Shown one piece after another: positions 27,036 to 36,276 of a stretch of DNA of 64,000 nt; the stretch's first letter is position 1, and the number at the start of each line of letters is the position of its first letter. The notes beneath the pieces were generated by a model, which was not told where the DNA came from, searched no databases, and worked only from the letters and a program-made list of their open reading frames with translations. The DNA is from DASRLE01 sp963825315 (lineage in GTDB: Bacteria; Verrucomicrobiota; Verrucomicrobiia; Limisphaerales; Palsa-1400). Location: assembly GCA_963825315.1 (NCBI GenBank), contig CAWGST010000004.1, forward strand, positions 1 to 64,000, in the 5' to 3' direction. The position numbers and the translations under genes were made by a program.

Positions 27036-27225
27036 GAACAATCTCTGCCTGCAAACGGTCGGCTTCAGCGGGGTCTTTCGCCTCGGCCATTTCCTTTGCC
27101 AGTTCGCCCAACTCGTCAGGCGTGAGAGGGCGGACTTCCCCGGCTTTTCGGACAAAATCGATGACCCGGTTTTGTTCCGCACGGGGCAAGCGTTTAATCT
27201 CATCAATGATTTCCACTGCTGTCAT
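27004..27225 (-). CDS. Antitoxin-like small protein
   Basis: A 73-residue protein starting MTAVEIIDEIKRLPRAEQNR with an acidic helical tail (ELAKEMAEAKDPAEADRLQ). The N-terminal pattern is typical of DUF2281/RelB-like small antitoxins. The following overlapping gene could be its partner. There is no clear toxin fold in that partner. Confidence 0.55.
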   Translation of the reverse strand: MTAVEIIDEIKRLPRAEQNRVIDFVRKAGEVRPLTPDELGELAKEMAEAKDPAEADRLQAEIVRGFYGGPADA

Positions 27226-27304
27226 GTTGCAAGTGTACGCGACGCCGCGTTCTAATGCAAGCCGAGGAGGGGAGAATCTTGCAATTCGAATTGACAATTG
27301 TCAA

Positions 27305-28120
27305 TTATCGCCGCCCCTGGTTCCTGGGAATCGGCGGCGGCACGGGAATGGGGCGCGGCACGGCGGGCGGAGCCGGAACGGGCGGCGGCGCGGTGGCGGG
27401 CGCGACTTTTAATTCCGACAACCATTGCTTCGCTCCAGTCGCCGCTTCGCCGATCTTTGCGTCGGGAAATTTGAGGTCACCCAACTCGGCGCCGATGCGG
27501 TCGGCCAAATTGCCGATGACGCCGCCGATTTGCGGCATTTGCACTCCGGGCGACAGCGTCGCCGGATGCTCCAGCGCTTCGTAGCCGTTGACGACCCACT
27601 CCAAATCGCCGGTTGCGATATCAACCATCAAACCATGCACCGGCATTCGCGGACCGATCAAAAGGCTCTGCCGGGCGAAGTCAACGGCCTGAATGACGTT
27701 TTGCCGTTCGCTGGCAAACACGCCGAAGTATTCGGTCAGATTCAGCGGCAACTGATTCCGGTCGATGCCCAAAGCTTTGAATCGTTCGGTCAATTCGGCG
27801 ATGCTCGTTCGGGACACCTGGCAATCGGTGTGTCCGATGATGGCGATTTCGCGGCCGCCCTTCACTGCGCAGGCCAGCGCCAAAGAGCGCATCGTGCTGC
27901 TGAGCGGTCCGGTGATGATATTGCCGGCGTTGCGCAGCCAGATGAAACTTTCCGCGGGCAGGCCCATCACGCCCGGAAACAACCGGTTCAAGCGCGGATC
28001 AACGCAGGTCAGGGCCACGACCGGCAATTCGCCGTCATAATCGCCCAGATGAAAGCCCGCGCTCCGGTCGCCCTTGAGCGCGCGATGATTGGCGCTGATG
28101 ATGGCGTCGAACAATCGCAT
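27305..28120 (-). CDS. Beta-class carbonic anhydrase
   Basis: A 271-residue protein with zinc ligands C39, H97 and C100, and the Asp-Arg dyad D41/R43 in CVDPRLNR; GHTDC is the second block. It hydrates CO2 to bicarbonate. After the catalytic domain (about 200 residues) comes an unusual Pro/Ala-rich tail (PATAPPPVPAPPAVP). No signal peptide. It lies 12 bases after the flotillin stop on the same strand, so it may be expressed with that operon. Confidence 0.9.
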   Translation of the reverse strand: MRLFDAIISANHRALKGDRSAGFHLGDYDGELPVVALTCVDPRLNRLFPGVMGLPAESFIWLRNAGNIITGPLSSTMRSLALACAVKGGREIAIIGHTDCQVSRTSIAELTERFKALGIDRNQLPLNLTEYFGVFASERQNVIQAVDFARQSLLIGPRMPVHGLMVDIATGDLEWVVNGYEALEHPATLSPGVQMPQIGGVIGNLADRIGAELGDLKFPDAKIGEAATGAKQWLSELKVAPATAPPPVPAPPAVPRPIPVPPPIPRNQGRR

Positions 28121-28132
28121 AAAAGTTCAGCA

Positions 28133-29671
28133 TCACGCCGGGGTTTGTTTGCCCTCGCTCTTCGCATCCCCCATTGCATTTCTCAGGGCTGGAACTTGTT
28201 CGAGCAATTTTTCAAACTTGATGCCGGTCAGGCTCTCAATCACCGGCGGCAGTTGGCTGATGATCTGCGTCACATCGGCGGTCATTTTGCTCGCTCCGCC
28301 ACCCGGCCCGCCGCTGTTGATAATGACAATTTTCTCCGTCTTGGACAGCGGCTCGCTCACTTTGCCCGCCACTTCCGGCAGGATGCGCACGATCATTTCG
28401 ATCACCGCCGCCTCGTTGTATTGCTTGAAGGATTCCGCTTTGAGCTTCATCGCCTCGGCCGTGGCCGCGCCCTGGGCTTCGATGACGGACGCCTCGGCCA
28501 AACCGCGCGCCTTGTTGGCCTCCGCTTCGGCCAAACCGGTGGCCTTGACCACATCGGCCGCGGCAAATCCTTTGGCTTTGGTGGCCGAGGCGGCGCCGGC
28601 GGCTTCTGTTTCGAGCTGGAATTTGGTGGCGTTGGCCAGGGTCTCGACCCGGTAACGTTCCGCATCGGCCGGCTTTTGCACGTTGGCTTCCAGTTCGCGC
28701 TGTTTGCGCAGGATTTCCTGCTGTTGCAGTTCGATCTGCTTTTGTTTGTCAACGATGCTGACCTGCACCTCTTCCGCTTTGACCAGTTGGCCGGTCTTGA
28801 ATTTCTGCAAATCATAAGCGAGGTCCGCCTCCGCTTTTTTCTGATTGACAGCGGCCTGGAAGCTGGCCACGTTGGTTTGATAATCCCGCTGCGCTGACGC
28901 TATCTTGGTGTCGGCCAGGAACTTCGCCTCCTGTCCGGCTTGCGTGGCCTGGGACGAGCGGATCATCGCGTCCCGGTCCGCTTCCGCCTGCGCGATGACG
29001 GCGTCGCGCTTGACCTGGGCGATGCGCGGTTTGCCCAGCGCGTCCAGGTAGCCCTGCCCGTCCTGAATGTTCCGAATGGTGAAACTGACGATGCCCAGCC
29101 CCATGTTGGCCATGTCGCCGGCGGCGACTTCCTGGACTTTGGACGCAAACTGATCCCGGTTTTGGTAAATGTCTTCCACTGTCATCGTGCCGAGAATGGC
29201 GCGCAGGTGGCCTTCCAAAGTTTGGGTCGCGACACTCTTGATGTCGTCAATCGTCTTGCTCAACACTTGCTCGGCCGCCGTGGCAATCGAGATGTCGTCG
29301 CCTTTGATTTTTATCTGGGCCACGCCGTCCACCTTCACCGGGACGCCTTTGCTGGTATAGACTTCCGGCGTTTGCACATCAATGGTCAGCAACTCCAGGG
29401 AGAGCCTGTCCACTTTTTCAAGGACGGGGATGACGAATGTGCCGCCGCCTTTGACGACGCGAAAGCCGCGCATCCCAACCGTGCCATCCGGCTCGAGATA
29501 TCTGTGCTTGCGTCCGGAAACGACGAGGACCTCGTTCGGCCCCACTTTGGTGTAGCGGCTGGCCCAAATGGCGGCGAAGAGGAATACAACGAGGACGATT
29601 CCCACTACGGCGCCAACAACAATGCCGGCATTGGGGATGTTTAACAATTGAGCAAGGATGGCTGTGTTCAT
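28133..29671 (-). CDS. Flotillin-like SPFH-domain membrane protein
   Basis: A 512-residue protein. The N-terminal membrane segment (VVGAVVGIVLVVFLFAAIWA) is followed by an SPFH domain (about residues 45-210) and a long Ala/Glu/Lys-rich flotillin coiled coil with repeated EAEANKARGLAEA-type units. It scaffolds ordered membrane domains. ATG 29671 sets the membrane anchor at the N-terminus. It follows the NfeD-like gene by 37 bases, the usual yqiJ-yqiK (yuaF-floT) pairing. Confidence 0.92.
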   Translation of the reverse strand: MNTAILAQLLNIPNAGIVVGAVVGIVLVVFLFAAIWASRYTKVGPNEVLVVSGRKHRYLEPDGTVGMRGFRVVKGGGTFVIPVLEKVDRLSLELLTIDVQTPEVYTSKGVPVKVDGVAQIKIKGDDISIATAAEQVLSKTIDDIKSVATQTLEGHLRAILGTMTVEDIYQNRDQFASKVQEVAAGDMANMGLGIVSFTIRNIQDGQGYLDALGKPRIAQVKRDAVIAQAEADRDAMIRSSQATQAGQEAKFLADTKIASAQRDYQTNVASFQAAVNQKKAEADLAYDLQKFKTGQLVKAEEVQVSIVDKQKQIELQQQEILRKQRELEANVQKPADAERYRVETLANATKFQLETEAAGAASATKAKGFAAADVVKATGLAEAEANKARGLAEASVIEAQGAATAEAMKLKAESFKQYNEAAVIEMIVRILPEVAGKVSEPLSKTEKIVIINSGGPGGGASKMTADVTQIISQLPPVIESLTGIKFEKLLEQVPALRNAMGDAKSEGKQTPA

Positions 29672-29708
29672 AATTTCTGATGTTTGAGGTTGCGGAGTAT
29701 GGCGGTTC

Positions 29709-30281
29709 TTAGACGGCTGAAACGTAGAATTGCGATTCGGCAATGCGGGTGATTTTGACGGTTTGGCCATTGCCCACGGCCGCGCCGTTCTGTTCGCGGG
29801 CCGGCGCGGTGTAGCGCGTCCCGGCCTGCACATAGGCAATCTCGCCCACGCCCGCGGGCGGAATGGGCGTAATCACAGTGGCCGTGTGGCCCACCAATGT
29901 GCCGACGTGCGATTCGCTGGAGCTTTGCGTGGCATGAAAAATCGCGCCGAACACCCACAAAACCCCCCCTGCAATAACCAGGCCCCCTAAAATGGACAAG
30001 GGCAGGCTTACCCAAACATTGCTGGTCGCCTCGATTCGTGAAAAAATCAACCCGAATCCGCCAAACGCCGTGATAAACGAGCAAATGGTCGTCGGACTGA
30101 AAGGCGAAAGCCCTGGTATGCCTGAATCTTGAAAGCCCGCCTCGGCGTGGCCTCCTGTGCCAATATCGATGTGGGCATCGTGCCCACCAAAAAGGTGCCC
30201 AAAAAGCACGCTCAACAAGGTGAAGAGCAGCCCGACGAAAAAACAAATCGCATAAACCAATATTGCTGTCGTTGTTTCCAT
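29709..30281 (-). CDS. NfeD-like/YqiJ-YuaF family membrane protein
   Basis: A 190-residue protein with an N-terminal helix (ILVYAICFFVGLLFTLLSVL), two further membrane segments (about residues 66-82 and 93-113) and a soluble C-terminal beta domain (GTLVGHTATVITPIPPAGVG) of OB-fold type. Partner of the downstream flotillin; such pairs maintain membrane microdomains and respond to envelope stress. Confidence 0.85.
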   Translation of the reverse strand: METTTAILVYAICFFVGLLFTLLSVLFGHLFGGHDAHIDIGTGGHAEAGFQDSGIPGLSPFSPTTICSFITAFGGFGLIFSRIEATSNVWVSLPLSILGGLVIAGGVLWVFGAIFHATQSSSESHVGTLVGHTATVITPIPPAGVGEIAYVQAGTRYTAPAREQNGAAVGNGQTVKITRIAESQFYVSAV

Positions 30282-30493
30282 AAGCTCAATTCTGACGGAC
30301 TCGCCGGGACATTCCCGGCGCTAATATAAAGACTATCCGAGATTAGTCCTTTCGACACTTATAAAACAACACCAAACTTATAATCGGGCGCATACTCTTC
30401 AACGACAACTATTCTTCACCATCAGCGACAATTAAAAATCACCACTGAGGCCGGTTGTTAAGGTTCATCGTTTCACTGTTCTGTAACGTTTGT

Positions 30494-30562
30494 CCAGCCC
30501 CTTCGGTGGAACGGAGTCTTTGGAGCGTAGCGACAAGGACGCAGTGGAACCGAAGGGGCTGG
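30494..30562. repeat. Long stem-loop downstream of istB
   Basis: CCAGCCCCTTCGGT (30494-30507) pairs perfectly with ACCGAAGGGGCTGG (30549-30562) around a 41-base loop. It lies inside the IS21 just after istB and may act as a terminator or be a captured repeat. Confidence 0.7.
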
Positions 30563-30574
30563 GGGGCCTCGGCG

Positions 30575-31330
30575 TTACCCGCCGCCCCTGTTTTGTTCTT
30601 TTTCTTTGGGCACTCGCAAACTCTCCCCCTGGAACTCCAACAGGATGGCGTGATGCACCAGCCGGTCAATGGCGGCCATCGTCGTCATCGGGTCTTTGAA
30701 AATCTGGTCCCACTTGGAGAAGACCAGATTGCTGCTGATCATCACACTGCGCCGTTCGTAGCGTTCCGCCAGGAACGTGAACAGCACTTCCATTTCGTCC
30801 CGCTCCTGCTTGACGTAGCCAACGTCGTCCAGAATGACCGCGTCAAACTGATCCAGTTCGCGCAAGCGCTCTTCCAGACGCAGATCTCGCTTGGCGGTCA
30901 ATAATTGTTGCACCAGCTTGAAGGTCGGCACAAAGAGCACGGCGTAGCGATGGCGCAGGATCAACTCCCGTCCCAAGGCGGCCAAAAAATGGCTTTTGCC
31001 CCGGCCGGGCAAGCCAATGGCGATGACGTTCTCGGCTCGCTGGACAAAGCCGCCGTCCAGCAAGCTGGGCAGCATCCGGCGCACTTTGGCGGGCAGTTTG
31101 GTTTCCTCCAAGCTGCCCAGGTCTTTGCCTTGCGGCAGGCCCGATTGCTTGAGCAACCGCTCCAGTTTGCGTTGCCGTCGGTCCTGCGCTTCGCTCTCGC
31201 ACAGGTGCAGCAGGAACTTTCGATAGCCCCAGTTTTGTTGCTCGGCTTGTTGCAAGGTGCCTTCATAGATCGCCGCCATCGTGCCCAGGCGAAAGGATTT
31301 TAAGAGCAAGGCCAGCGGGTCGTTATTCAT
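30575..31330 (-). CDS. istB: IS21 helper ATPase IstB
   Basis: A 251-residue AAA+ ATPase related to DnaC: Walker A GLPGRGKSH, Walker B VILDDVG and sensor ISSNLVFSKW. It assists target capture by IstA during IS21 transposition. It follows istA on the same strand, as usual. Confidence 0.95.
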   Translation of the reverse strand: MNNDPLALLLKSFRLGTMAAIYEGTLQQAEQQNWGYRKFLLHLCESEAQDRRQRKLERLLKQSGLPQGKDLGSLEETKLPAKVRRMLPSLLDGGFVQRAENVIAIGLPGRGKSHFLAALGRELILRHRYAVLFVPTFKLVQQLLTAKRDLRLEERLRELDQFDAVILDDVGYVKQERDEMEVLFTFLAERYERRSVMISSNLVFSKWDQIFKDPMTTMAAIDRLVHHAILLEFQGESLRVPKEKEQNRGGG

Positions 31331-31384
31331 GGGACACCGGCCTTTCCAGCAACGCGTCGTAGCCGCTCAGTTCCGGCTCCAGCG

Positions 31385-32809
31385 TCATCTCCGGCCAGCG
31401 GGCCCGGCGTCCAAGTTCAGGTAACGCCGCAAATCCGCCGCGCGCCACCGGCCTGTCCGATTGGGGCCGGCCCATTCGCCGACCAGGGCGCTCAGGGCCG
31501 ACTCGCCCAGTTCAGACGCCAGTTTGAGCAGGTGCAGATATTCGATTTGACCGGCCCGCAAACCATGATCGTTGACCAGACGGTCATAGGCCAAACGGAA
31601 CGACCCATCGGGGAAAAACTCCTCGCGATGCACGTAATGGGTGAACGCGCCGGGCTTGCGCAGCAGAGGCTCGATCAAGTGCCGGTAGTCGATCACCGCG
31701 CCGCGATCCCCGGTGGCTCGCGCCAACTCCAGCAGCAGTTCCCGCCCGTGAAAGATTTTCAAATGCCCTTCGTAAACTTCCACTTTAACCTCCTGGCCGA
31801 TCCAGCGCGCCGGCACCGAATAGGTCACCTTCTTGACCCGAATCGTGCTGTGGAGGCTGACCGGACAGCGCAGTTCGTCATACTCGCTCAAGCGGGTCGG
31901 AGGCAGCGGACGCAGCGCCTCCCACTCCTCCTTGAGTTTGACCGAGCAGTTCTGATTGCCCTTGCGCAACGCCGTCCACAGAAACCGGTCATACGCTTCG
32001 GCCGCTTCAAAGTCCCGATAGCCGCGCAAGAGCAGATGTTGCTTGAGCCGCCGTTTCAGATGGCCGTTGCGCGATTCCACATCGCCGTTTTCGTGCGGCT
32101 TGCGAATGCCGATGGTTTGGGGCTTCAGCCCGTAGTGCTCCGCCAGCGCCAGAAAATCACGGTTGAACTCCCGCCCGCCGCTGCCGACGCGATGGGTGGC
32201 GGCGCTGCTGTTGTCGATTTGCAGCCGTTCCGGCACCCGGCCCAATTGATGCAATGCCTCCTGCAAACCGTGGCGCAGACTCAACAGCGACTCGGATTGA
32301 CAGCGCGTGGCCCACGACCAATTGGAATAGGGCAAGACCGCATGACACAACAAATGCTCCAGCGGCGCTCCCCGCACCGTCACCGCCAACTCGCTGGCGT
32401 CGGTCCAATCCACCTGCATCACCCTGCCTGGAAGATGCTCCTGCTCGAAGAACACCTCCTTGTCCCGGCCATGCTGCAAACGCCATTGCAGCACCCGCCG
32501 TTGAAACGAGCGCAACGCCGAGCCAGCGGCCTGGTCGGGATGGAGGCCCCGCAGATAATCGAACAACTCTTTGGCTTCCAGTTCGGGCGCTTGGAAGAGC
32601 ATTTGCCGGGCGGGTTCCCAAATGGCCGCCAGCGGATCGGGCCGCGTGCGCCAGCCATGCTTCTGTTGCAGTTGCTCCGGCGGTTGGGCCGCCTGGATGT
32701 ATTTTCGCGCGGTCTGCGGATGCACATCCGCTTTCATCGCGCTGACGACAATGTTCGCTGCTTTCTGATATTCACTCATGAGCTTCCGGTATTGTTTGTT
32801 TGTGATCAT
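31385..32809 (-). CDS. istA: IS21 transposase IstA
   Basis: A 474-residue DDE transposase with an N-terminal HTH region, then MQVDWTDASE, LQIDNSSAAT and GIRKPHENGDVESRNGHLKR supplying D, D and E. ATG 32809 gives the common MITNKQYRKLMSEYQ start; upstream frame extends to 32860 without need. Confidence 0.95.
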   Translation of the reverse strand: MITNKQYRKLMSEYQKAANIVVSAMKADVHPQTARKYIQAAQPPEQLQQKHGWRTRPDPLAAIWEPARQMLFQAPELEAKELFDYLRGLHPDQAAGSALRSFQRRVLQWRLQHGRDKEVFFEQEHLPGRVMQVDWTDASELAVTVRGAPLEHLLCHAVLPYSNWSWATRCQSESLLSLRHGLQEALHQLGRVPERLQIDNSSAATHRVGSGGREFNRDFLALAEHYGLKPQTIGIRKPHENGDVESRNGHLKRRLKQHLLLRGYRDFEAAEAYDRFLWTALRKGNQNCSVKLKEEWEALRPLPPTRLSEYDELRCPVSLHSTIRVKKVTYSVPARWIGQEVKVEVYEGHLKIFHGRELLLELARATGDRGAVIDYRHLIEPLLRKPGAFTHYVHREEFFPDGSFRLAYDRLVNDHGLRAGQIEYLHLLKLASELGESALSALVGEWAGPNRTGRWRAADLRRYLNLDAGPAGRR

Positions 32810-32913
32810 TTGCGGCGGTTTGGGGATGGCCTCCGGCCATCCCAACCGCCGCCTGATCATTACCGGCTCACTGGTGAATTTTAATTGTCGTCAGTGGTGA
32901 TTTTTAATTGTCG

Positions 32914-33244
32914 TTCGACACGCATACCGGTTTTTGACATCGCTGGCTCTTCATTGGCTTGTTTTGACCGGATTCATCACAAACACGAAGTTTCGACGCG
33001 GTGGGGCCCTCTGTCGAGCCGTGACTGGATCGATATGGGGTTCGACGGGAGTCTCACCCTACCATCTGTCGCTTCGTGAGCTTCGTGTCCTTCGTGGTGG
33101 AATTCGGTCTCAGTTGGCCGGGGGCTTTGGCGTCCTTGCGTTGTTCATTTCGGCAAAGGGGTTCCCGACCACCCATGATCGACTCATTACTTGGGATACA
33201 AACATTCTCTTGCATGAAAGCTGAATGTATGAAATACTGAATCC
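32914..33244. other. 331-base intergenic region with TA promoter
   Basis: No gene recognised. It contains low-complexity words such as CTTCGTGTCCTTCGTGG, typical intergenic debris. A promoter candidate TTGCAT (33210-33215), 17 bases, AATACT (33233-33238) lies just before the antitoxin start. Confidence 0.45.
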
Positions 33245-33478
33245 ATGACAAAAGTCATCAACATCAATGATCGCGGCACCCTGACGTTGCCCAAGGAAAT
33301 GCGCCACCGGCTGGGGGTTGACCGCCATGCCCAAGTGGTCGCCGAGGAAACCGACGATGGCATCCTGCTCCGCCCCGGTGTCACATTCCCCGTGGAACTG
33401 TATTCCGAGAAGCGGCTGGCTGAATTCCGGCGCAATAACGAAGAATCCCTGGCTGGTTATCGTTTGAAAAAGAAATGA
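33245..33478 (+). CDS. AbrB/MazE-family antitoxin
   Basis: A 77-residue protein with a SpoVT-AbrB swapped-hairpin domain (VININDRGTLTLPKEMRHRL, then GVDRHAQVVAEETDDGILLR). The acidic/basic tail would wrap the toxin. Its stop overlaps the PIN toxin start (ATGA at 33475-33478). It likely represses its own promoter at 33,210-33,238. Confidence 0.85.
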   Translation: MTKVININDRGTLTLPKEMRHRLGVDRHAQVVAEETDDGILLRPGVTFPVELYSEKRLAEFRRNNEESLAGYRLKKK

Positions 33479-33876
33479 GGGTTTTTCTGGACGCCAACAT
33501 CCTCTTTTCGGCGGCGCAATCGCACAGCCGGATGCGGGCGTTTTTGGACGTGCTGTTGGATCGGGCGGAATGCCTGACCAATCACTATGCGATCGAAGAA
33601 GCCCGGCGCAATCTGGCCTCGAAATTTCCGGATGGGTTGGAAGCATTGGAACGGCTGGCAAAACAATGTGAGGTCGTCTTGCGGTTGCAGACGGATTTGG
33701 AAGTGGAATTGCCTTTGAAAGACGCGCCGATTCTCGGCGGAGCCATTGCCGGCCAAGCCACCCATTTGCTCACGTGCGATGAACGGGATTTCGGGAAATT
33801 CTGGGGCAAGACAATTCAAGGCGTCAAAATTGTTTCGCCGCGAATGCTGGCGGAGGAATTGCGGTTGGCCAGATAG
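33475..33876 (+). CDS. PIN-domain toxin (VapC-like)
   Basis: A 133-residue protein with PIN acidic residues in VFLDANIL (D6), AIEEARRN and LLTCDERDF. A Mg-dependent RNase fold; targets of such toxins are often tRNA or rRNA. Translationally coupled to the antitoxin. A stem-loop follows 11 bases after the stop. Confidence 0.85.
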   Translation: MRVFLDANILFSAAQSHSRMRAFLDVLLDRAECLTNHYAIEEARRNLASKFPDGLEALERLAKQCEVVLRLQTDLEVELPLKDAPILGGAIAGQATHLLTCDERDFGKFWGKTIQGVKIVSPRMLAEELRLAR

Positions 33877-33887
33877 CGGTAAATGGA

Positions 33888-33915
33888 AATGAAATGGGGC
33901 TAACCCCTTTTCATT
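33888..33915 (+). terminator. Stem-loop between the two TA modules
   Basis: AATGAAATGGGG (33888-33899), loop CTAA, CCCCTTTTCATT (33904-33915): 11 of 12 pairs. It probably ends transcription of the first TA pair, though a terminal T run is short. Confidence 0.6.
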
Positions 33916-33976
33916 GCCGTATTTGTTGGATAATGAATTCTTGGCGAAGACCCGGGACTGGTGTAAGTTTCTTGAC

Positions 33977-34252
33977 ATGAAAACGTTGACGGTGGAAGAA
34001 GCCACTCCAGGCTTGGGCCGCTTGGTGGAACTGGCGCTGGCGGGCGAGCAAATCCAAATCCGCAAGGGAAGCGGGGTCGTGGAATTGCGGCCCGCCCAGA
34101 CGAGTCAAACGGCGGTGAAGGAGCAATTGACCCCACGCGAGGCGTTGCGACGATTGCAAGAGGAGGGACGGCTGACACCACAGCAAGCGGAAGCGTATTT
34201 GCGCGAAGTGCGTGAGGAGCGATTGGCGACTGATGGCAAGCATTCGGCATGA
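33977..34252 (+). CDS. Phd/YefM-type antitoxin
   Basis: A 91-residue protein with the pattern MKTLTVEEATPGLGRLVELA then GEQIQIRKGSGVVELRP of Phd/YefM antitoxins and a helical toxin-binding tail. ATG 33977 starts at the conserved domain; an upstream start at 33914 would run through the stem-loop and is rejected. ATGA overlap with the toxin. Confidence 0.8.
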   Translation: MKTLTVEEATPGLGRLVELALAGEQIQIRKGSGVVELRPAQTSQTAVKEQLTPREALRRLQEEGRLTPQQAEAYLREVREERLATDGKHSA

Positions 34253-34659
34253 TACACCTCGACACGAACTACCTCATCGGATTGCTGGTCAAGGGTTCCG
34301 CGCAAGCTCAAGAGGTGGATGACTGGCTGGTTGGCGGACAAACGTTGGCAGCAAGCGCGGTCGCATGGACGGAATTTCTCAATGGTCCCATCACGCCGCT
34401 GGAAATCAGCCAAGCCGAAGCAGTCTTGCGGTCACGGATCGTCCCCTTCGGCCGCCCGGAAGCGGTCCTGGCGGCTGATTTGTTCAACAAGACCGGGCGG
34501 AGACGCGGTTCCCGATTTGACTGCCTGATTGCGGCGACAGCGATTCTGGATCAAGCGGAAGTTGCGACAGTCAATGCAACGGACTTCAAGGTCTTTCTGC
34601 CGCACGGACTGAAGCTGGCCGCTGCTCCAGGCCCGTCTTTGAGAATCCCAACAGCGTGA
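34249..34659 (+). CDS. PIN-domain toxin (VapC-like), second pair
   Basis: A 136-residue protein: HLDTNYLIGLL (first Asp), AVAWTEFLNG (Glu), SRFDCLIAATA (Asp) and TVNATDFKVF (last Asp). A complete VapC-type active site. It differs clearly from the first PIN toxin, so this is an independent module, not a duplication. Confidence 0.87.
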   Translation: MIHLDTNYLIGLLVKGSAQAQEVDDWLVGGQTLAASAVAWTEFLNGPITPLEISQAEAVLRSRIVPFGRPEAVLAADLFNKTGRRRGSRFDCLIAATAILDQAEVATVNATDFKVFLPHGLKLAAAPGPSLRIPTA

Positions 34660-34697
34660 AAATAACAGGGGTCCTGAAATTCCTCTGTTTGTTGGTT

Positions 34698-34760
34698 GAC
34701 AGAGCGGGCGGGGCGCCGGCAGACAAAATGTTGATATGCTCGGGACTGACCCGTTTCCGA
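34698..34760 (+). repeat. Y1-transposase element remnant R2 (internally deleted)
   Basis: TTGACAGAGCGGGCGGGGCG is joined almost directly to CAAAATGTTGATATGCTCGG and ACTGACCC, the same two end words that lie about 150 bases apart in R1. It caps the 3' end of the split secreted-protein gene. Confidence 0.6.
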
Positions 34761-35276
34761 TCATCAAATTGTCCAGGCATCAACCGAACATCACTTGTGG
34801 CATGCATGGAACGATCCATGTAATCCGTAATCTCGTTTGTTGTCATAAATTCCAAGTGCCCCTGTTGGTCTATTCTGACGGTTTGCAAGTGCTGCCATTG
34901 GTCTTGGGTGACATTCAGCTCAATCGGGATAAAATCCACGTAAATTTCAGGCCCATCAGGCATCCTGGCGTTACAGGCCGAACGATTAAATGAGCCTCGA
35001 CAGACAGGTTTGCCGTCGGCGATCACACCGAATGCCGTGGGCCACGCACTGTTCCCAAACCTTGAATACACTCTCATTGCGGCTTTTGGAGTAATGACCA
35101 GAAAATGATTCGTCGCGTCCCATCCGGCAATGTCTACGTCGGAAAGGATTGGCTCGGAACTCCATTTAAAATGATATGTAATTCCACCGCTGGCATCAGG
35201 AACGTTGGTATAAGTCCCCAAGTAAAAGGCCAGAGCATTGGTAACGCGGGGAAAATTGTCATCCACCGGCGACCTA

Positions 35277-36276
35277 GAGCGTTTTAAATAAAACTGTAGC
35301 CACAAGAGGCAAACCAGTTCATGGCATCCCGGGGCGTGATACTCTGCAAAGCTGAAGCAATCGCCTGGAGCAGAGCGGGCTGCGTGCGGGCCTCGGCTGT
35401 ACGCAGGTGGGATTTGACTTTGCTCCACATTTGCTCGATGGGATTGAGGTCTGGGGAATAGGCTGGAAGGAAGAGGATTTGGGCTCCAGCCTGCGCGATC
35501 AGCGAAAGGGTCGGCTCACTTTTATGCGGGGAGAGGTTATCCATGATGACCACATCTCCGGCGCGCAGCGTCGGGCACAAGACATGGCCGACATAGACCC
35601 GGAAAACCTCCGTATCGGTGGCCCCCTCGATGGTCATGCAGGCGGTGGCACCGTCCAGGCGGATGGCGCCGATCATGGTCGTGGTTTGCCAATGGCCCTG
35701 CGGACATTGGGCGTGGACACGCTGACCCCGCAGGGCGCGCCCGCGCAGGCGGGTCAGATTGGTTTTGGCACCCGATTCGTCCAGGAAAATCAGTTTGGCC
35801 GGGTCCAAACCGCCTTGCCGACGCCGCCAGGCGCGGCGCGCCCGCGCAATGTCCGGACGGTCTTGCTCGCTGGCATGGAGTGTCTTTTTTTATATGTCAG
35901 CCCCATCTTCGCCAGAACGTAGTGGATGGCGGGCAGAGAACAGTCCAGTTCCAAGCCGGCGCGCAGCTCTTTCAAGGTCAGGTCGGGCTTCTGATTCAAT
36001 AGAGTCCGCATCTGGCGCTGATGGGCCGCCAGGATCATCGGCTTGCGCCCGGAGAAACGGTGGCGCGGACCGATCTCCCCGGTCCGTCGGCGTTGTTGCA
36101 AGAGCTTCTTGACCATGCCCAGCGAAACCCGGTAACGATCGCCGACCTCCACGCGAGTCCCCTCTTCAAGGTCATAGGAAGCCAAAATCCGTTCGCGCAG
36201 GTCCAACGATAAAGTTCGCATGAACTGCCTATACCACAGGCCCAACGGAATGGCTACAGTTTTATTTAAAACGCTC
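35277..36276 (-). mobile_element. IS630-family insertion sequence, copy 2
   Basis: 1000 bases with TA on both sides (35275-35276, 36277-36278), the same terminal repeats, the same orientation and identical predicted products to copy 1, offset by 9654 bases. It interrupts a secreted-protein gene. Confidence 0.95.
35284..36221 (-). CDS. IS630-family transposase, second copy
   Basis: Same two-frame organisation as the copy at 25,630: HTH half from ATG 36221, catalytic DDE half ending at 35284, joined at an A7 run near 35,889. Identical products imply that both copies may be functional. Confidence 0.9.

Larger units (their letters stand above)
30403..32913 (-). mobile_element. IS21-family insertion sequence
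   Basis: It contains istA and istB. Each end has two copies of a 23-base unit starting CGACAA: left at 30403 and 30426; right, read inward, at 32913 and 32890. CGACAATTAAAAATCACCAC is identical in the inner left and outer right units. Multiple terminal repeats are typical of IS21. No convincing target duplication could be read. Confidence 0.88.
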
